55,029 nucleotides of DNA from a virus. The position numbers and the translations under genes were made by a program. The first letter of the stretch is position 1. Each line of letters begins with the position of its first letter. The notes under the pieces were generated by a model. That model searched no databases and had not been told where the DNA came from. It saw only the letters and a program-made list of their open reading frames with translations. Positions 12,984 through 22,144 of this stretch are shown here, one piece after another. The stretch lies in IMG/VR virus record IMGVR_UViG_3300020470_002235, positions 1 to 55,029 of that record; one strand, 5' to 3'.

Positions 12984-14734
12984 ATTTTTTCACCATGTCT
13001 TAAACCCCAATGTGATATAGGTGAATGATTTGAAAGTGAATGTTCACCATCAAATGATACTTTCCAACCAAGATAGTTTTTCACTTCATGATGTTTCAAA
13101 TCTTTAATATGACCTTCCCACTTTATTTCTTTATTCATTACTTTATTTCTGTATATACTGTTTAACTTAAGATTACTATGGTAATCTTCTAAAAACTTTT
13201 TAGAATATTTAGAATGTGATTCTAATTCTATATCTGCCCATTCTGTTATAGATTCTCCGTTTATATCTGATAACTCTACCATGTTGGGATATAACTTATC
13301 TATGAAATTGTTTTTAGTTGCATACTCTACTAAATCTAATATTTGGCCAACTTCTAACTCCTTATCTCCTTCTTGGTAAAACCTATCTCTAAGAAATCTT
13401 TTCTCATTCCAAAACTCTGATGTTAACCATTCATGTAAATATATATCACATTCAGGCAATTCAGTTTCAAGTAAATCTGCGTGAATATACTCTACATTAT
13501 CTCCTAGAATCCCTTTCATTCTATCGATAAGTTCACCTCTTCTTTCTAGTGCATATACTTTCTTTGCACCATATTTGACTGCAAGATAACATAATATACC
13601 TGAACCTGCACCTAAATCTATAACTACTTTGTCTTTAACATTCTTTGAAATCCAATCTTCATATGATTTGTTTCTCTGAGAATCAGTAAAACAATATGCA
13701 CTTTTAAAGAAGTTTAATGATTCATTACTTACTGATTCATCATGTTTTCTTTTCTCTCTTTCCGATAACTCAGCATTTTCAATGTGTGCATAATTATTAA
13801 CATACTCTTCAGGGTTAAACCAATCATGTTCTCCAGCACTCCACCCATTCCAAAATTCCATTGCCTCATGGAAGTATGATTCTTGTTCATCATTAGAGTG
13901 GTATCTACTCTTCCTACCGTCATATGCAAAAACAAGAGCTCCTCTGTTATTTGCACTTCCTTCATTTTCAAAACCGTAGTATTTTTTATTAAACTTATCA
14001 AAATGGTTTAGTGAACCATCGTGGTTAACAAAATGTAAAAACATATGGTAAGAGTAATCTCCTAAGAAGGTATCTCTCCAATGCACTGCATTTGGGCCTT
14101 GATAAAGTAACACATCACCAACCTCTAGTGTTATTGGAACTCCTTTTCTTTGGTGGTGTGGTATATTTTGACATTCTTCAAAGAACCTATCTTGACCGTC
14201 ACCTCTTGCAAGTCTAACATAGTTTTTATCTTTCTGAACCCAAATCTTCCAAGGCGTGTTGTCGTCTGATTTGTAATTAAGACAAATAGTTGCACTTACT
14301 TCGCATGAAGGTCTGTCACTATGTGCTTTTAGGTATGCACCTCTTTCATATTTTCTTGTATATGCATAAGTCTCTACTAAATTCATATCAAGAACGTTAG
14401 ATAAGTTATCCCTCATCCATCTATGCAATGCAACTGCAGGTGGGAAGGTATGACACCCTTGACTTTTTCTTAAGGATTCTTTAGGTGAATCATGAATAAT
14501 ATCATCTTCTATTTCAAAGAATGTGTCATTCCATTCTTGTTTATGTTCTATGGTCTTCCAAGTATCCATAGCCATATTAATGATTTCTTTAGGAATGAAG
14601 TTTCTTAAAATAACATAACCTTGAGTTTGAAACTCTCTTGTTATTTCATTTGTCCAACCGACTACTTTTTTTGTATCTTCAGGTTGCTCTTTCTGTTCTG
14701 TTTTGATTGTTTTATCTTCATATCGCACAGGCAT
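12980..14734 (-). CDS. 2OG-Fe(II) oxygenase / PRMT-like methyltransferase fusion
   Basis: 584 residues from the ATG at 14734, preceded by GAGGAAG; an in-frame GTG at 14749 is less likely. Residues 30-240 are a 2-oxoglutarate oxygenase (FIPKEI; H138-x-D140 in KAHSDRPS; distal H218 and R220 in AVHWRD). Residues 365-560 are a Rossmann methyltransferase with motif I VVIDLGAGSGILCYLAVKYG and acidic YALERR. The loop LHEWLTSEFWNE has two glutamates spaced like the PRMT double-E loop. It is inserted between nrdA and nrdB with overlaps on both sides, so the three are co-expressed. Substrate unknown; a protein target is the natural guess. Confidence 0.75.
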   Translation of the reverse strand: MPVRYEDKTIKTEQKEQPEDTKKVVGWTNEITREFQTQGYVILRNFIPKEIINMAMDTWKTIEHKQEWNDTFFEIEDDIIHDSPKESLRKSQGCHTFPPAVALHRWMRDNLSNVLDMNLVETYAYTRKYERGAYLKAHSDRPSCEVSATICLNYKSDDNTPWKIWVQKDKNYVRLARGDGQDRFFEECQNIPHHQRKGVPITLEVGDVLLYQGPNAVHWRDTFLGDYSYHMFLHFVNHDGSLNHFDKFNKKYYGFENEGSANNRGALVFAYDGRKSRYHSNDEQESYFHEAMEFWNGWSAGEHDWFNPEEYVNNYAHIENAELSEREKRKHDESVSNESLNFFKSAYCFTDSQRNKSYEDWISKNVKDKVVIDLGAGSGILCYLAVKYGAKKVYALERRGELIDRMKGILGDNVEYIHADLLETELPECDIYLHEWLTSEFWNEKRFLRDRFYQEGDKELEVGQILDLVEYATKNNFIDKLYPNMVELSDINGESITEWADIELESHSKYSKKFLEDYHSNLKLNSIYRNKVMNKEIKWEGHIKDLKHHEVKNYLGWKVSFDGEHSLSNHSPISHWGLRHGEKI

Positions 14735-17030
14735 CGCAGTCTTCCTCACTATCGGGACTGTCTAACATAGGTGGAATGTAATCATTCATTGCAGAATTTT
14801 CATCTTTTACTACGTCTTCCGTTTTCCCGTCCATTGTATTTTGATAATATGATGTCTTCCAACCATACTTAAAGGTCTTCAACATATCACCTGCGAGTAT
14901 TGATACAGGAACTTCACCATTATCATAGTTTTCAGGATTGTAACTCCAATTCCCACTAATCGCTTGGTCAAAGAACTTCTGCATTACTGCAAGTGTCTTA
15001 ATGTATCCGTCATTGTCTTCCATATCCCATAGTAGTGTATAGAAGTTTTTAAGGATACTATATTGTGGAACCACTTGTTTAAGTGTTCCTTTCTTACTCT
15101 TCTTGACTGATAGGTAGTCTCTAGGTGGTTCGACACCATTTGTTGCATTAGAAACGACGCTAGAGGACTCTGACGGCATTTGTGCAGTCAAGGTTGAGTG
15201 TCTTAGACCATTCTCTTTAATCCTAGTTCTAAGACCTTCCCAATCACATTTTAAATCATTAGGGGTGATTTCATCAACGTCCTTCTTATAGTGGTCAATA
15301 GGTAGTTTACCTTTTGCATACTTTGTTTTATGAAAGTATTCACACGCACCTTTTTCTTCTGCAATATCAGCAGAGGCACATAGAAGTTCATATTGGAACT
15401 TTTCCGTAAGTTCATGAACTAGTCTATGTGCTTCAGGGTCTTCATACCCAACCTTGTTCTTCGCAAGGAAGTGTGCAAGACCAATATATCCAATACCTAG
15501 TGACCTTCGTGCTTTGGTCGAGCGTTTTGCAGCTTCTACAGGATACTCTTGGAAATCTATGAGTTCCTCAAGTCCTCTCACTGCGAGGTCACATAGGTTG
15601 GATAATTCTTCTATTTTAATTGTTCCCACATTGATTGCAGATAGAATACAAAGTGCAATCTCACCTTCTCCGTCTATATGTGTAAGTGGGTCTGTTGGTA
15701 GTGTAATCTCTTGACATAAGTTACTCATGTATACTTTATCATTGAATGAACTATGAGTGTTACAGTGGTCTATATTCATGATATAGATTCTTCCAGTCTC
15801 TGCACGTTCTTTTAACATATCTGTAAATAGTTCTCTCGCACTAACTTTTGTTTGTGGAATAGAATATGCACGTTCATACTTCTCATATAATTCGTCAAAT
15901 TCTTTTGTCCCGAATGCTTCATATAGTCCAGGCACATTGTGTGGACTGAATAGTGTAATGTCTTCGTTATTAATGAATCTCTGATAAAAGAGTTGTGATA
16001 TTTGAATACTGTAATCTAGTTTTCTTACTCTGTTGTCTTCTGTTCCTTTGTTATTTTTGAGGACAAGAATGTCTTCGATTTCTTGGTGCCAAATAGGGAA
16101 ATGAACTGTGGCACTTCCACCTCGTACTCCATTTTGGGTGCAACTTCTAACTGTTGCTTCAAACTTTTTAAGAAATGGTATGACCCCAGTATGTTGGACT
16201 TCTCCACCACGAATTTTGCTTCCAAGTCCTCTAATTCTTCCTGCGTTAATTCCAATTCCAGCTCTTTGTGCGACATATCGTCCGATTGCCATGTCACTCG
16301 TAAAGATTGAATCGAGGGAATCATCTGAATCAACGAGGACACATGAGGCGAACTGTCGTAAGGGTGTCCTAACTCCCGCCATAATAGGTGTTGGTATGTT
16401 AATTTTATAGGTGGATATTGCATCGTAGTATCTTTTGACATAATCTAGTCTCCTATCTTTGTCATACTTGTGGAATAGAGTCATTGCAATTAACATATAC
16501 ATGAATTGAGGTGTTTCAAACACTTCTCCATTACTTCTATCTTGGACGAGGTATTTGTCTACAATCTGTTGTAGTCCTGCGTAGGTGAATGTTATGTCTC
16601 TACTATGTTTAATATATCTGTCACATTGTGCAATCTCTTCTTCAGTATACATATCAAGAATTGCAGGGTCATAGACTCTCTTATCAATGTTTCTTTTGAT
16701 TATATCTAACAATGGTGGATATATTTCTGAATCTTTCCACTTAGTGTTAAACACTTGTTTTTGAATACCATACAATAATAGTCTGGCGGCGACAAATTGG
16801 TAATTGGGATTTTCTAGTGATATTAAATCTGATGCAGATTTTACTAGAATTTTTTGAATGTCTTTTGTTGTAATTCCATCATAGAACTGAAGACCACTAT
16901 TCATTTCTACTAAGGATTCTGATACCCCTGCAATCTTCTTACAGGCCTTATGAACCATTTTATGAATCTTATCCAAGTCAATATTTACTTTTGAACCGTC
17001 CGACTTAACTACTAACATTGGTGAGTTCAT
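14718..17030 (-). CDS. nrdA: Ribonucleotide reductase class Ia large subunit
   Basis: 770 residues with an N-terminal ATP-cone-like region (MLVVKSDGSKVNIDLDKIHK), the catalytic barrel (PTPIMAGVRTPLRQFASCVL; radical-site NLCQEITLPTDP; PSESSSVVSNATNGVEPPR) and the C-terminal redox pair CDAC two residues before the end, which glutaredoxin or thioredoxin reduces. Reduces NDPs to dNDPs. Overlaps the primase gene by 4 bases and the oxygenase-methyltransferase by 17. Confidence 0.96.
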   Translation of the reverse strand: MNSPMLVVKSDGSKVNIDLDKIHKMVHKACKKIAGVSESLVEMNSGLQFYDGITTKDIQKILVKSASDLISLENPNYQFVAARLLLYGIQKQVFNTKWKDSEIYPPLLDIIKRNIDKRVYDPAILDMYTEEEIAQCDRYIKHSRDITFTYAGLQQIVDKYLVQDRSNGEVFETPQFMYMLIAMTLFHKYDKDRRLDYVKRYYDAISTYKINIPTPIMAGVRTPLRQFASCVLVDSDDSLDSIFTSDMAIGRYVAQRAGIGINAGRIRGLGSKIRGGEVQHTGVIPFLKKFEATVRSCTQNGVRGGSATVHFPIWHQEIEDILVLKNNKGTEDNRVRKLDYSIQISQLFYQRFINNEDITLFSPHNVPGLYEAFGTKEFDELYEKYERAYSIPQTKVSARELFTDMLKERAETGRIYIMNIDHCNTHSSFNDKVYMSNLCQEITLPTDPLTHIDGEGEIALCILSAINVGTIKIEELSNLCDLAVRGLEELIDFQEYPVEAAKRSTKARRSLGIGYIGLAHFLAKNKVGYEDPEAHRLVHELTEKFQYELLCASADIAEEKGACEYFHKTKYAKGKLPIDHYKKDVDEITPNDLKCDWEGLRTRIKENGLRHSTLTAQMPSESSSVVSNATNGVEPPRDYLSVKKSKKGTLKQVVPQYSILKNFYTLLWDMEDNDGYIKTLAVMQKFFDQAISGNWSYNPENYDNGEVPVSILAGDMLKTFKYGWKTSYYQNTMDGKTEDVVKDENSAMNDYIPPMLDSPDSEEDCDACAI

Positions 17031-18064
17031 ACTTTCTTATACTCCATAAATTTCGCTTTCGCTGAGAGTCCTGAAAAAGAACACTCGTTAATTATACTTA
17101 CTATTTGTTCTGATGATAATCCACTGGATACCATATCATTAATATCTTTCAAATCACTAACTCTTCTATCGTTCCAAATGCAAACTTTCCAACCTTCATT
17201 GATAACGGTATCAATCTTTTTCAAAATTTCAACGTTTCTTGGTTCGTTGTCATATACTAGAATTGCATTTTCTTTAATAGAATCATCTAGTTTTGTGAAG
17301 TCGCTCCCTGCAACAGAAATTGCATTGGGAAGGAAGAGACTATCTATCGGCCCTTCCGTCACATAGATAGTTTTTTTAATGTCCACTTTATGTAGGTTGT
17401 AAATAAGAGGTTCATCGTCATGAAATTTCATTGTCATGTATCGCAATGGACTGTCGTTCATTGCACGACCACTCAAACCAATCAATTCATTCTCCCTATT
17501 AAAAAATGGTATTATAATTCTTGGGTCTGTACCAAGAACTCTATCTTCATACTTCTTTGATAATATTGATAACTGTTGAGGAGCTGGACTATACCAAAGT
17601 TCTTTATGGTGAACTGAAGGAATATGTCTTTCTTCTAGATACTCTCTTGCAACTGAAACTTCACTACAAGGTTTCATAAGAAATTTCAGGTTTTCAACAG
17701 TCATAATATTACTAGTATTTAGAGTTTCGTCTTTCGCTTGGAACTTGAATTTACTGGAACTTGGCAACTTTTTTTTCTTAGGTTTAAGTCCTTTTTCGGT
17801 CAACCACTCTTTCATGTATTCTTTATGAATAACAGGAAAATGTTCTTTTAAAAAGTTGATTGTTGAGGTAGATTTACCACAATTATGACACTTATAGACA
17901 TAACTTTGTTCTATGACAAAGTGGTATCCTCGTGCTTTATGTTGATTTTTTTGGGAATCACCACAATAGGGACATCGGTGATTAAGGGTTGTATCCCCTT
18001 TCCATTTGGCTACGTCCAAGTGGGACACAACCATAGATAAGTATTTTTTCTCTAACCAAAGCAT
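17027..18064 (-). CDS. 61: DNA primase, T4 gp61-like
   Basis: 345 residues with an N-terminal zinc ribbon (HRCPYCGDSQKN ... YKCHNCGKS, about residues 29-65) and a Toprim domain in the second half (IYVTEGPIDSLFLPNAI, about 225-245, then ILVYDNEPRN). Synthesises RNA primers for lagging-strand replication with the gp41 helicase found at 31247-32641. AGGAG just precedes the ATG. A second-class promoter has its -10 at 18072-18077, so transcripts from it would begin almost at the ATG. Confidence 0.9.
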   Translation of the reverse strand: MLWLEKKYLSMVVSHLDVAKWKGDTTLNHRCPYCGDSQKNQHKARGYHFVIEQSYVYKCHNCGKSTSTINFLKEHFPVIHKEYMKEWLTEKGLKPKKKKLPSSSKFKFQAKDETLNTSNIMTVENLKFLMKPCSEVSVAREYLEERHIPSVHHKELWYSPAPQQLSILSKKYEDRVLGTDPRIIIPFFNRENELIGLSGRAMNDSPLRYMTMKFHDDEPLIYNLHKVDIKKTIYVTEGPIDSLFLPNAISVAGSDFTKLDDSIKENAILVYDNEPRNVEILKKIDTVINEGWKVCIWNDRRVSDLKDINDMVSSGLSSEQIVSIINECSFSGLSAKAKFMEYKKV

Positions 18065-18071
18065 ATCTCCT

Positions 18072-18109
18072 ATTATACAGGAAATATGCGTTTTTTACAA
18101 GGGGTTTTT
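18072..18109 (-). promoter_or_regulatory. A-tract promoter before primase
   Basis: Minus strand AAAAACCCC, TTGTAA (18095-18100), 17 bases, TATAAT (18072-18077). Same class as the promoters of uvsX, gp43 and peroxiredoxin. Predicted start is about 18065, one base before the gp61 ATG, so this promoter would give a leaderless or nearly leaderless mRNA. Confidence 0.55.
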
Positions 18110-18323
18110 AACCGTCTATAAGTGCTTGGATTTCTGCGAGTTGTGTAGTGTTTGTTGAAACACTTGAATCGTATGCAACTTTCTGAGGGTCATCAGACGC
18201 CATAGAATCATATCCACTAGGTTTTACGGGTTTACCGTCACCTGTTTCAAACCACGCTTTTCTACCCGCTAAATCATCCATGCCTGGAATTGTAGGTGTT
18301 GTGTATCCTGTTGGTGCAGCCAT
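18108..18323 (-). CDS. Small hypothetical protein (71 aa)
   Basis: 71 residues, G/P/D/S-rich (MAAPTGYTTPTIPGMDDLAG) with a short helical end (TNTTQLAEIQALIDG). Composition is like small virion-associated proteins of marine T4-like phages, and it is the last gene of the late block. Function unknown. AGGAGAC-like bases precede the ATG. Confidence 0.5.
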   Translation of the reverse strand: MAAPTGYTTPTIPGMDDLAGRKAWFETGDGKPVKPSGYDSMASDDPQKVAYDSSVSTNTTQLAEIQALIDG

Positions 18324-18332
18324 GTTTGTCTC

Positions 18333-19529
18333 CTAATTTGGGTTTCTAGTAGTATTTATCATATCTACGTTCTTTAGACGACTTTTTGGAACTTGTAAAA
18401 CATATCTTTTTTCATTTATTATTGGTCTACTTTTCTCTTCTTCTCGATACACTTGACCAATAGAACTAATCAATAGTAACACTGCAAGTGGGTCAAACAC
18501 GAAAATTAACATATAAATTACCCACCGAACTGCGTTGTCAAGATACTTGACACTGTCCTCTTGACCGTATATTACCTCTGCAATGTACTTAATTGGCCCA
18601 ACTTCTCGTTCTAGTGTAAGTATGACCTGTTCAGAATCAAACTTTTCTAACTTTAACTCATCTATTTTATCATATGTTTGGTCAATTAGTAAGTTGTATT
18701 CGTCTGTTTTTGCAATTATTTCGTCTGCATCACCAGTTGACGCTTGTTGCAGTCTTTTGATTTCTGCGTTTGCACCGTCTATAGTGTCTTGTGCTTGTTT
18801 TCTGTATCTATCGATATTACTCTGTTGTTCTGCAATATCTTCTCTAATCTGTTGTCTTTGTTCCGATTGTTGATTGAACAATTCGTTTGCCTGTGCAACA
18901 TAATCTATTGTTTCAGTCTCTGCACCCTGAAACACTCCACCTTCATCTACAGTAATAACTTCTACACCTTTCTCTCTTAGACTATTAACTGCAGAATCCA
19001 GTGTTGTGATTTGTCCTCTTAAACTTTCTATTTGTCCTTGTGCATAATCAATATCACCTTGAACTCTATCCCACGCACCATCTCTGATTTCTTCTTGTTG
19101 GGAAATTGAACCTGATACGTCAATAGTTGAAACACCTAGTGTACTAATACGACCTTCGTAAGTTTCTATCTTATTTTCTTCTCGTGCAATCAGGTTATCA
19201 ATTCTTGTAACTACTGATTGTGCTTGTGCAGTATCACCTGTTTGTTCTGAGTGTGCTTTTGATAGGTAACCGAATATCCCTAGTGAAGTAATTAACATAA
19301 GGACAACGACCATTGTTGCCATTAACCATTTTTGATAATTGAGTCTTTCCCAAAAGAGATGTAGATAGGCAGCAGTTACAATTTTCCCAAATTCTAATGC
19401 ACCTGCCATTATGACAATACCTAAGAATGCACCTGCAAAGATTGTTGCAAGTCCAAGTACCGAGAAATATGCAGCTATACCTGCAATTCCCACCGATGTA
19501 ATCAGTGCCAGATAATTCAAATATTTCAT
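18333..19529 (-). CDS. Large coiled-coil membrane protein (398 aa)
   Basis: 398 residues. Three or four hydrophobic segments at the N-terminus (to about residue 90: LALITSVGIAGIAAYFSVLG, AGAFLGIVIMAGALEF, MVVVLMLITSLGIFGY), a long coiled coil rich in Q/E/D (about 95-310, repeated EEQ/QIE/DRY patterns), then one more hydrophobic region (WVIYMLIFVFDPLAVLLLIS). Topology suggests a membrane-anchored rod; similar proteins occur in marine T4-like phages without assigned function. It lies in the virion block, so a role in DNA entry or assembly at the membrane is possible. Confidence 0.6.
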   Translation of the reverse strand: MKYLNYLALITSVGIAGIAAYFSVLGLATIFAGAFLGIVIMAGALEFGKIVTAAYLHLFWERLNYQKWLMATMVVVLMLITSLGIFGYLSKAHSEQTGDTAQAQSVVTRIDNLIAREENKIETYEGRISTLGVSTIDVSGSISQQEEIRDGAWDRVQGDIDYAQGQIESLRGQITTLDSAVNSLREKGVEVITVDEGGVFQGAETETIDYVAQANELFNQQSEQRQQIREDIAEQQSNIDRYRKQAQDTIDGANAEIKRLQQASTGDADEIIAKTDEYNLLIDQTYDKIDELKLEKFDSEQVILTLEREVGPIKYIAEVIYGQEDSVKYLDNAVRWVIYMLIFVFDPLAVLLLISSIGQVYREEEKSRPIINEKRYVLQVPKSRLKNVDMINTTRNPN

Positions 19530-19532
19530 AAT

Positions 19533-19802
19533 TTAGTTTTTTCTTTTCAAAACCTCGTATGCATCATCATACATACCTTTCTTCTTTTTCTTCCTTACTA
19601 TTGGTTTATCAGTTGCAACAGCACTTCCTGTTGCGTTCATTGGTGCATCTTCCCACACCTTAAGAGTCTTTTTCATACACTCTTTATTAATCTTTTTAAA
19701 CTTGTTCCAAAAGGCAGCTCTCGTTTGTTTATCGAGTTTATGTCTGTCTTCCCAAGAAGATGGTTTTAATTTTAGTCTATTTTCTTTTTTAGTATAAGTC
19801 AT
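19533..19802 (-). CDS. Small basic hypothetical protein (89 aa)
   Basis: 89 residues, strongly basic (KLKPSSWEDRHKLDKQTRAA, KKKKKGMYDDAYEVLKRKN). Probably nucleic-acid-binding or a virion-internal component. It overlaps the upstream gene by 14 bases. No family recognised. Confidence 0.5.
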   Translation of the reverse strand: MTYTKKENRLKLKPSSWEDRHKLDKQTRAAFWNKFKKINKECMKKTLKVWEDAPMNATGSAVATDKPIVRKKKKKGMYDDAYEVLKRKN

Positions 19803-20349
19803 CGCCAGTTACCAGTACTCTATCGTTTTCACAAAATCCTACATAAACCTTTAGTCCAAACACCATGCTGTGTTCTGCAACTATTGTTACTTCAGATTTT
19901 GGAAGATAAGTTTTATCGTTTTGTTCTTGTAATTGTCGTTTAAGACGGTATATATTTCCTACTTGTAAAGAAGGAAGATGAGTAGTTTCAGTAATCATAT
20001 CAGGGTGTAGAATACCTTCTGATTTTAAATGTCTATAGAACTTTTCACATAATTCGTCCATTTGGTCTTCTGTTAACTTTGTTTCTTCTTTCAACAACAA
20101 CAGTGCAACAGCGTAAGATGCGAATGCAGTCTTACCGAACGGAACTTTATTTACGATTCTTTTTAGATTGAATACTAGTCTATGGAGTAAAGTAATTGAG
20201 TTTTTTTCCTTTGTACCTTCAGGTTTCTTCTCTTTGATTCTCATACCTTTATCGTCTATAAGACCATATTTGTATGCATCAAACTTTTTCCAAGGCGTTG
20301 TCAACATCTTTAGAATACGAAATATAATTAATGTATCTACTACTCTCAT
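19789..20349 (-). CDS. Conserved hypothetical protein of the virion block (186 aa)
   Basis: 186 residues with a helical first half (VDTLIIFRILKMLTTPWKKF, then LLHRLVFNLKRIVNKVP) and a beta-rich C-terminus (SEVTIVAEHSMVFGLKVYVG). I recall the VD-L-I-x-RILK-L-TPW pattern from marine T4-like phage proteins of unknown function. A CTAAATA late-type box overlaps its start (about 20346-20352). Confidence 0.55.
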   Translation of the reverse strand: MRVVDTLIIFRILKMLTTPWKKFDAYKYGLIDDKGMRIKEKKPEGTKEKNSITLLHRLVFNLKRIVNKVPFGKTAFASYAVALLLLKEETKLTEDQMDELCEKFYRHLKSEGILHPDMITETTHLPSLQVGNIYRLKRQLQEQNDKTYLPKSEVTIVAEHSMVFGLKVYVGFCENDRVLVTGDDLY

Positions 20350-20380
20350 ATATCTATTTAGGTCAATAAAACCCTCTAAA

Positions 20381-20456
20381 TGGAGCTGCTGGAGAGATTC
20401 GAACTCACGACCTGCTGATTACAAATCAGCTGCTCTACCAACTGAGCTACAGCAGC
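20381..20456 (-). tRNA. tRNA-Thr (anticodon TGT)
   Basis: Complete cloverleaf. Acceptor GCTGCTG pairs perfectly with CAGCAGC. The D arm has TAGCTCAGTTGGTAGAGC. The anticodon stem GCTGA/TCAGC carries loop TTTGTAA, anticodon TGT (threonine). The T arm has GAGTTCGAATCTC. TCCA is encoded at the 3' end. Its first base is the last base of the upstream gene's TAG stop codon, so it is processed out of the late mRNA. Confidence 0.94.
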
Positions 20457-20827
20457 TATAATTCTCTTAGTTTTTGTGCGAGTTCATCGTTAACTGGAAT
20501 GTCTGTATTCCACGATTCTTCAACGTATCCTAAGTATAAAAGCATTGTTTTAATGGAAGACCAATAAGAAGGTTCAGTGATTTTGAAATCTAACATTCTC
20601 ATTGATGCATCATATCCAAAGACATTGAATATGGTGATAAGGTGATTTAACATGAGGCGTTCTCTTAACTCACCTGCCTCATGATAACGGTGTAGGAGTC
20701 GTTTAAGGTATCTAAACCTTCGTAAATCTTCTTGGAACTCCTCTAGGTCTGCACATTGAGGGTCATCGTAGTTTTGCAATGCGAATGCACTAAAATTCTT
20801 TACAGTGAGTTTGTCGAATAGACCCAT
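20456..20827 (-). CDS. Hypothetical virion-block protein (123 aa)
   Basis: 123 residues, helical, starting MGLFDKLTVKNFSAFALQNY, with an arginine/tyrosine-rich central helix (FRYLKRLLHRYHEAGELRER) and SYWSSIKTMLLYLGYVEESW near the end. It resembles conserved proteins I recall in marine T4-like phages; function unknown. Its stop codon overlaps tRNA-Thr by one base. A CTAAATA-type box lies upstream (about 20860-20867). Confidence 0.58.
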   Translation of the reverse strand: MGLFDKLTVKNFSAFALQNYDDPQCADLEEFQEDLRRFRYLKRLLHRYHEAGELRERLMLNHLITIFNVFGYDASMRMLDFKITEPSYWSSIKTMLLYLGYVEESWNTDIPVNDELAQKLREL

Positions 20828-20870
20828 ACGTTTTCCATAATATAATTAAATCTAAAAGTATTTAGTACTT

Positions 20871-21272
20871 TTAGATAGAGCCGTAGACTTTAAATGAACC
20901 TGTTTCTAATTTCTCCACTCTAAGGTTTAGTGTAACGACTTCTGTTTTTTCATCAAATTCGTCATGTGGAGTGTCTACGGTTTTACCAAATTGGTCTCCA
21001 TATCTTTTCATATTAACTTGATATTCACCCGTTTCAGTAATTTCAGGGTGTTCATCAAGTGAAAGACCAAGTTGTCCTAGTTTCGCATCAATCTGACCGA
21101 CAGCAGCACTAGGATTTAAAAATTCACTAACTGCACAATGTCCAAGAATGGCATTAATTCTTGATTTGACTTCAGGGTCGTTTATGTCATGGGGAACTTG
21201 TTGACTTTCTAAACCACCCACTTGTGTGCTTCCGTAGTGTCCTTCAGCTATAAATTCTGCAAATTTTTTCAT
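20871..21272 (-). CDS. Capsid-targeted protein with T4-like CTS (133 aa)
   Basis: 133 residues. The first ten, MKKFAEFIAE, closely match the capsid-targeting sequence of T4 internal proteins (MKTYQEFIAE in IPIII). FIAE then G gives an (I/L)xE cleavage site for the prohead protease. The remainder is a mixed domain ending in beta strands (TEVVTLNLRVEKLETGSFKV). I infer it is packaged in the head and trimmed after residue 10. It lies in the late block. Confidence 0.65.
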   Translation of the reverse strand: MKKFAEFIAEGHYGSTQVGGLESQQVPHDINDPEVKSRINAILGHCAVSEFLNPSAAVGQIDAKLGQLGLSLDEHPEITETGEYQVNMKRYGDQFGKTVDTPHDEFDEKTEVVTLNLRVEKLETGSFKVYGSI

Positions 21273-21276
21273 ATTA

Positions 21277-21540
21277 TTATCCTATTATTCCTACTTTGAC
21301 TGCAAGTACTTCTGCGTGAGCAGCGAATACTTCGTCTGATGCGTTTTTTGAAATTATTTCTGTTGCACCAGCACCTAGTGTGAACGTTCCGATTAGTGAA
21401 TTTGCAGAAGTTTCTACAGATACTAATCTTGCAGTTGAACCACTATTGTGGACTCTTACTGCAGTTGCACTACCAAAGTTTGAACCATTAGTTGTGGACG
21501 TTCCACAAGCTGCTTCTGTTCCTAGTACATTTAATTTCAT
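21277..21540 (-). CDS. Small beta-rich virion protein (87 aa)
   Basis: 87 residues, G/S/T/A/V-rich, without charge clusters (AVRVHNSGSTARLVSVETS, GTFTLGAGATEIISKNASDE). The pattern resembles small structural proteins annotated in marine T4-like phages with a single beta-sandwich. Probable capsid decoration or tail component. Located just after the Ig-like protein. Confidence 0.6.
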   Translation of the reverse strand: MKLNVLGTEAACGTSTTNGSNFGSATAVRVHNSGSTARLVSVETSANSLIGTFTLGAGATEIISKNASDEVFAAHAEVLAVKVGIIG

Positions 21541-21551
21541 GTTAACCTACC

Positions 21552-22124
21552 TTATGCAGCTACTGTAATTGTTCCAGCTGCAGTTCCGATACCTACTACT
21601 GAAGTAATGGTTGCGTTACCACCACCTGCAGTGTCAACTATTGTTGAACCACCTGCGTGTGCTAATGGATTTGCACCGATACTTAATACATCACTTGCAT
21701 TTGTAGCTGCGTTGTTAGCACCTATTGCAAGACTGAATGTAAGTTCGTTTGTCCCACTTCCTGATGCATATGCAAGTGAATGTGGGCCTCTTCCTGAACC
21801 TGAGCCTTGGTTTCCGTTAGTCACAGCGAATGTAGGTGTTCCACTTACAGTCACATTCTCGTTGAATATAACTTTAACTGATAAAGTTCCACCTTCTGAT
21901 TTATCGAATGCAGTTGTAATCCAATCGATTTCAGTGATGTCTGCTTGTCCTATTCCTACTGCAAGGTCAGCTCCAGTTGCAACTAAAATTTCTTCTAGAT
22001 TTCTAGAACCAACTTTCTTTTTAAGAACCCAACCTTCAGGTTTAGCGATAGTGTTTTTCTTGTCTTCTGTCGAAAGATACTTAGGTTTACTTTCGTCAGC
22101 GTCTGATACTCCCCATAATGCCAT
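21552..22124 (-). CDS. Structural protein with Ig-like domain (190 aa)
   Basis: 190 residues. The N-terminus (MALWGVSDADESKPKYLS) is like that of marine T4-like virion proteins. Residues 70-190 form an Ig-like/SwmB-type beta-sandwich (GTLSVKVIFNENVTVSGTPT, LAYASGSGTNELTFSLAIG). Likely exposed on the capsid or tail, where Ig-like domains bind surfaces. An AATAAATA late-type box lies about 20 bases upstream. Confidence 0.65.
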   Translation of the reverse strand: MALWGVSDADESKPKYLSTEDKKNTIAKPEGWVLKKKVGSRNLEEILVATGADLAVGIGQADITEIDWITTAFDKSEGGTLSVKVIFNENVTVSGTPTFAVTNGNQGSGSGRGPHSLAYASGSGTNELTFSLAIGANNAATNASDVLSIGANPLAHAGGSTIVDTAGGGNATITSVVGIGTAAGTITVAA

Positions 22125-22144
22125 TTTGTTTTCCTCTCTTTAGT

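Noticed and set aside
21607-22143. Long plus-strand frame (178 codons) opposite the Ig-like structural gene
   Set aside because: Shadow of a G/A/T-rich gene on the minus strand; proline/valine-rich translation without any start signal.
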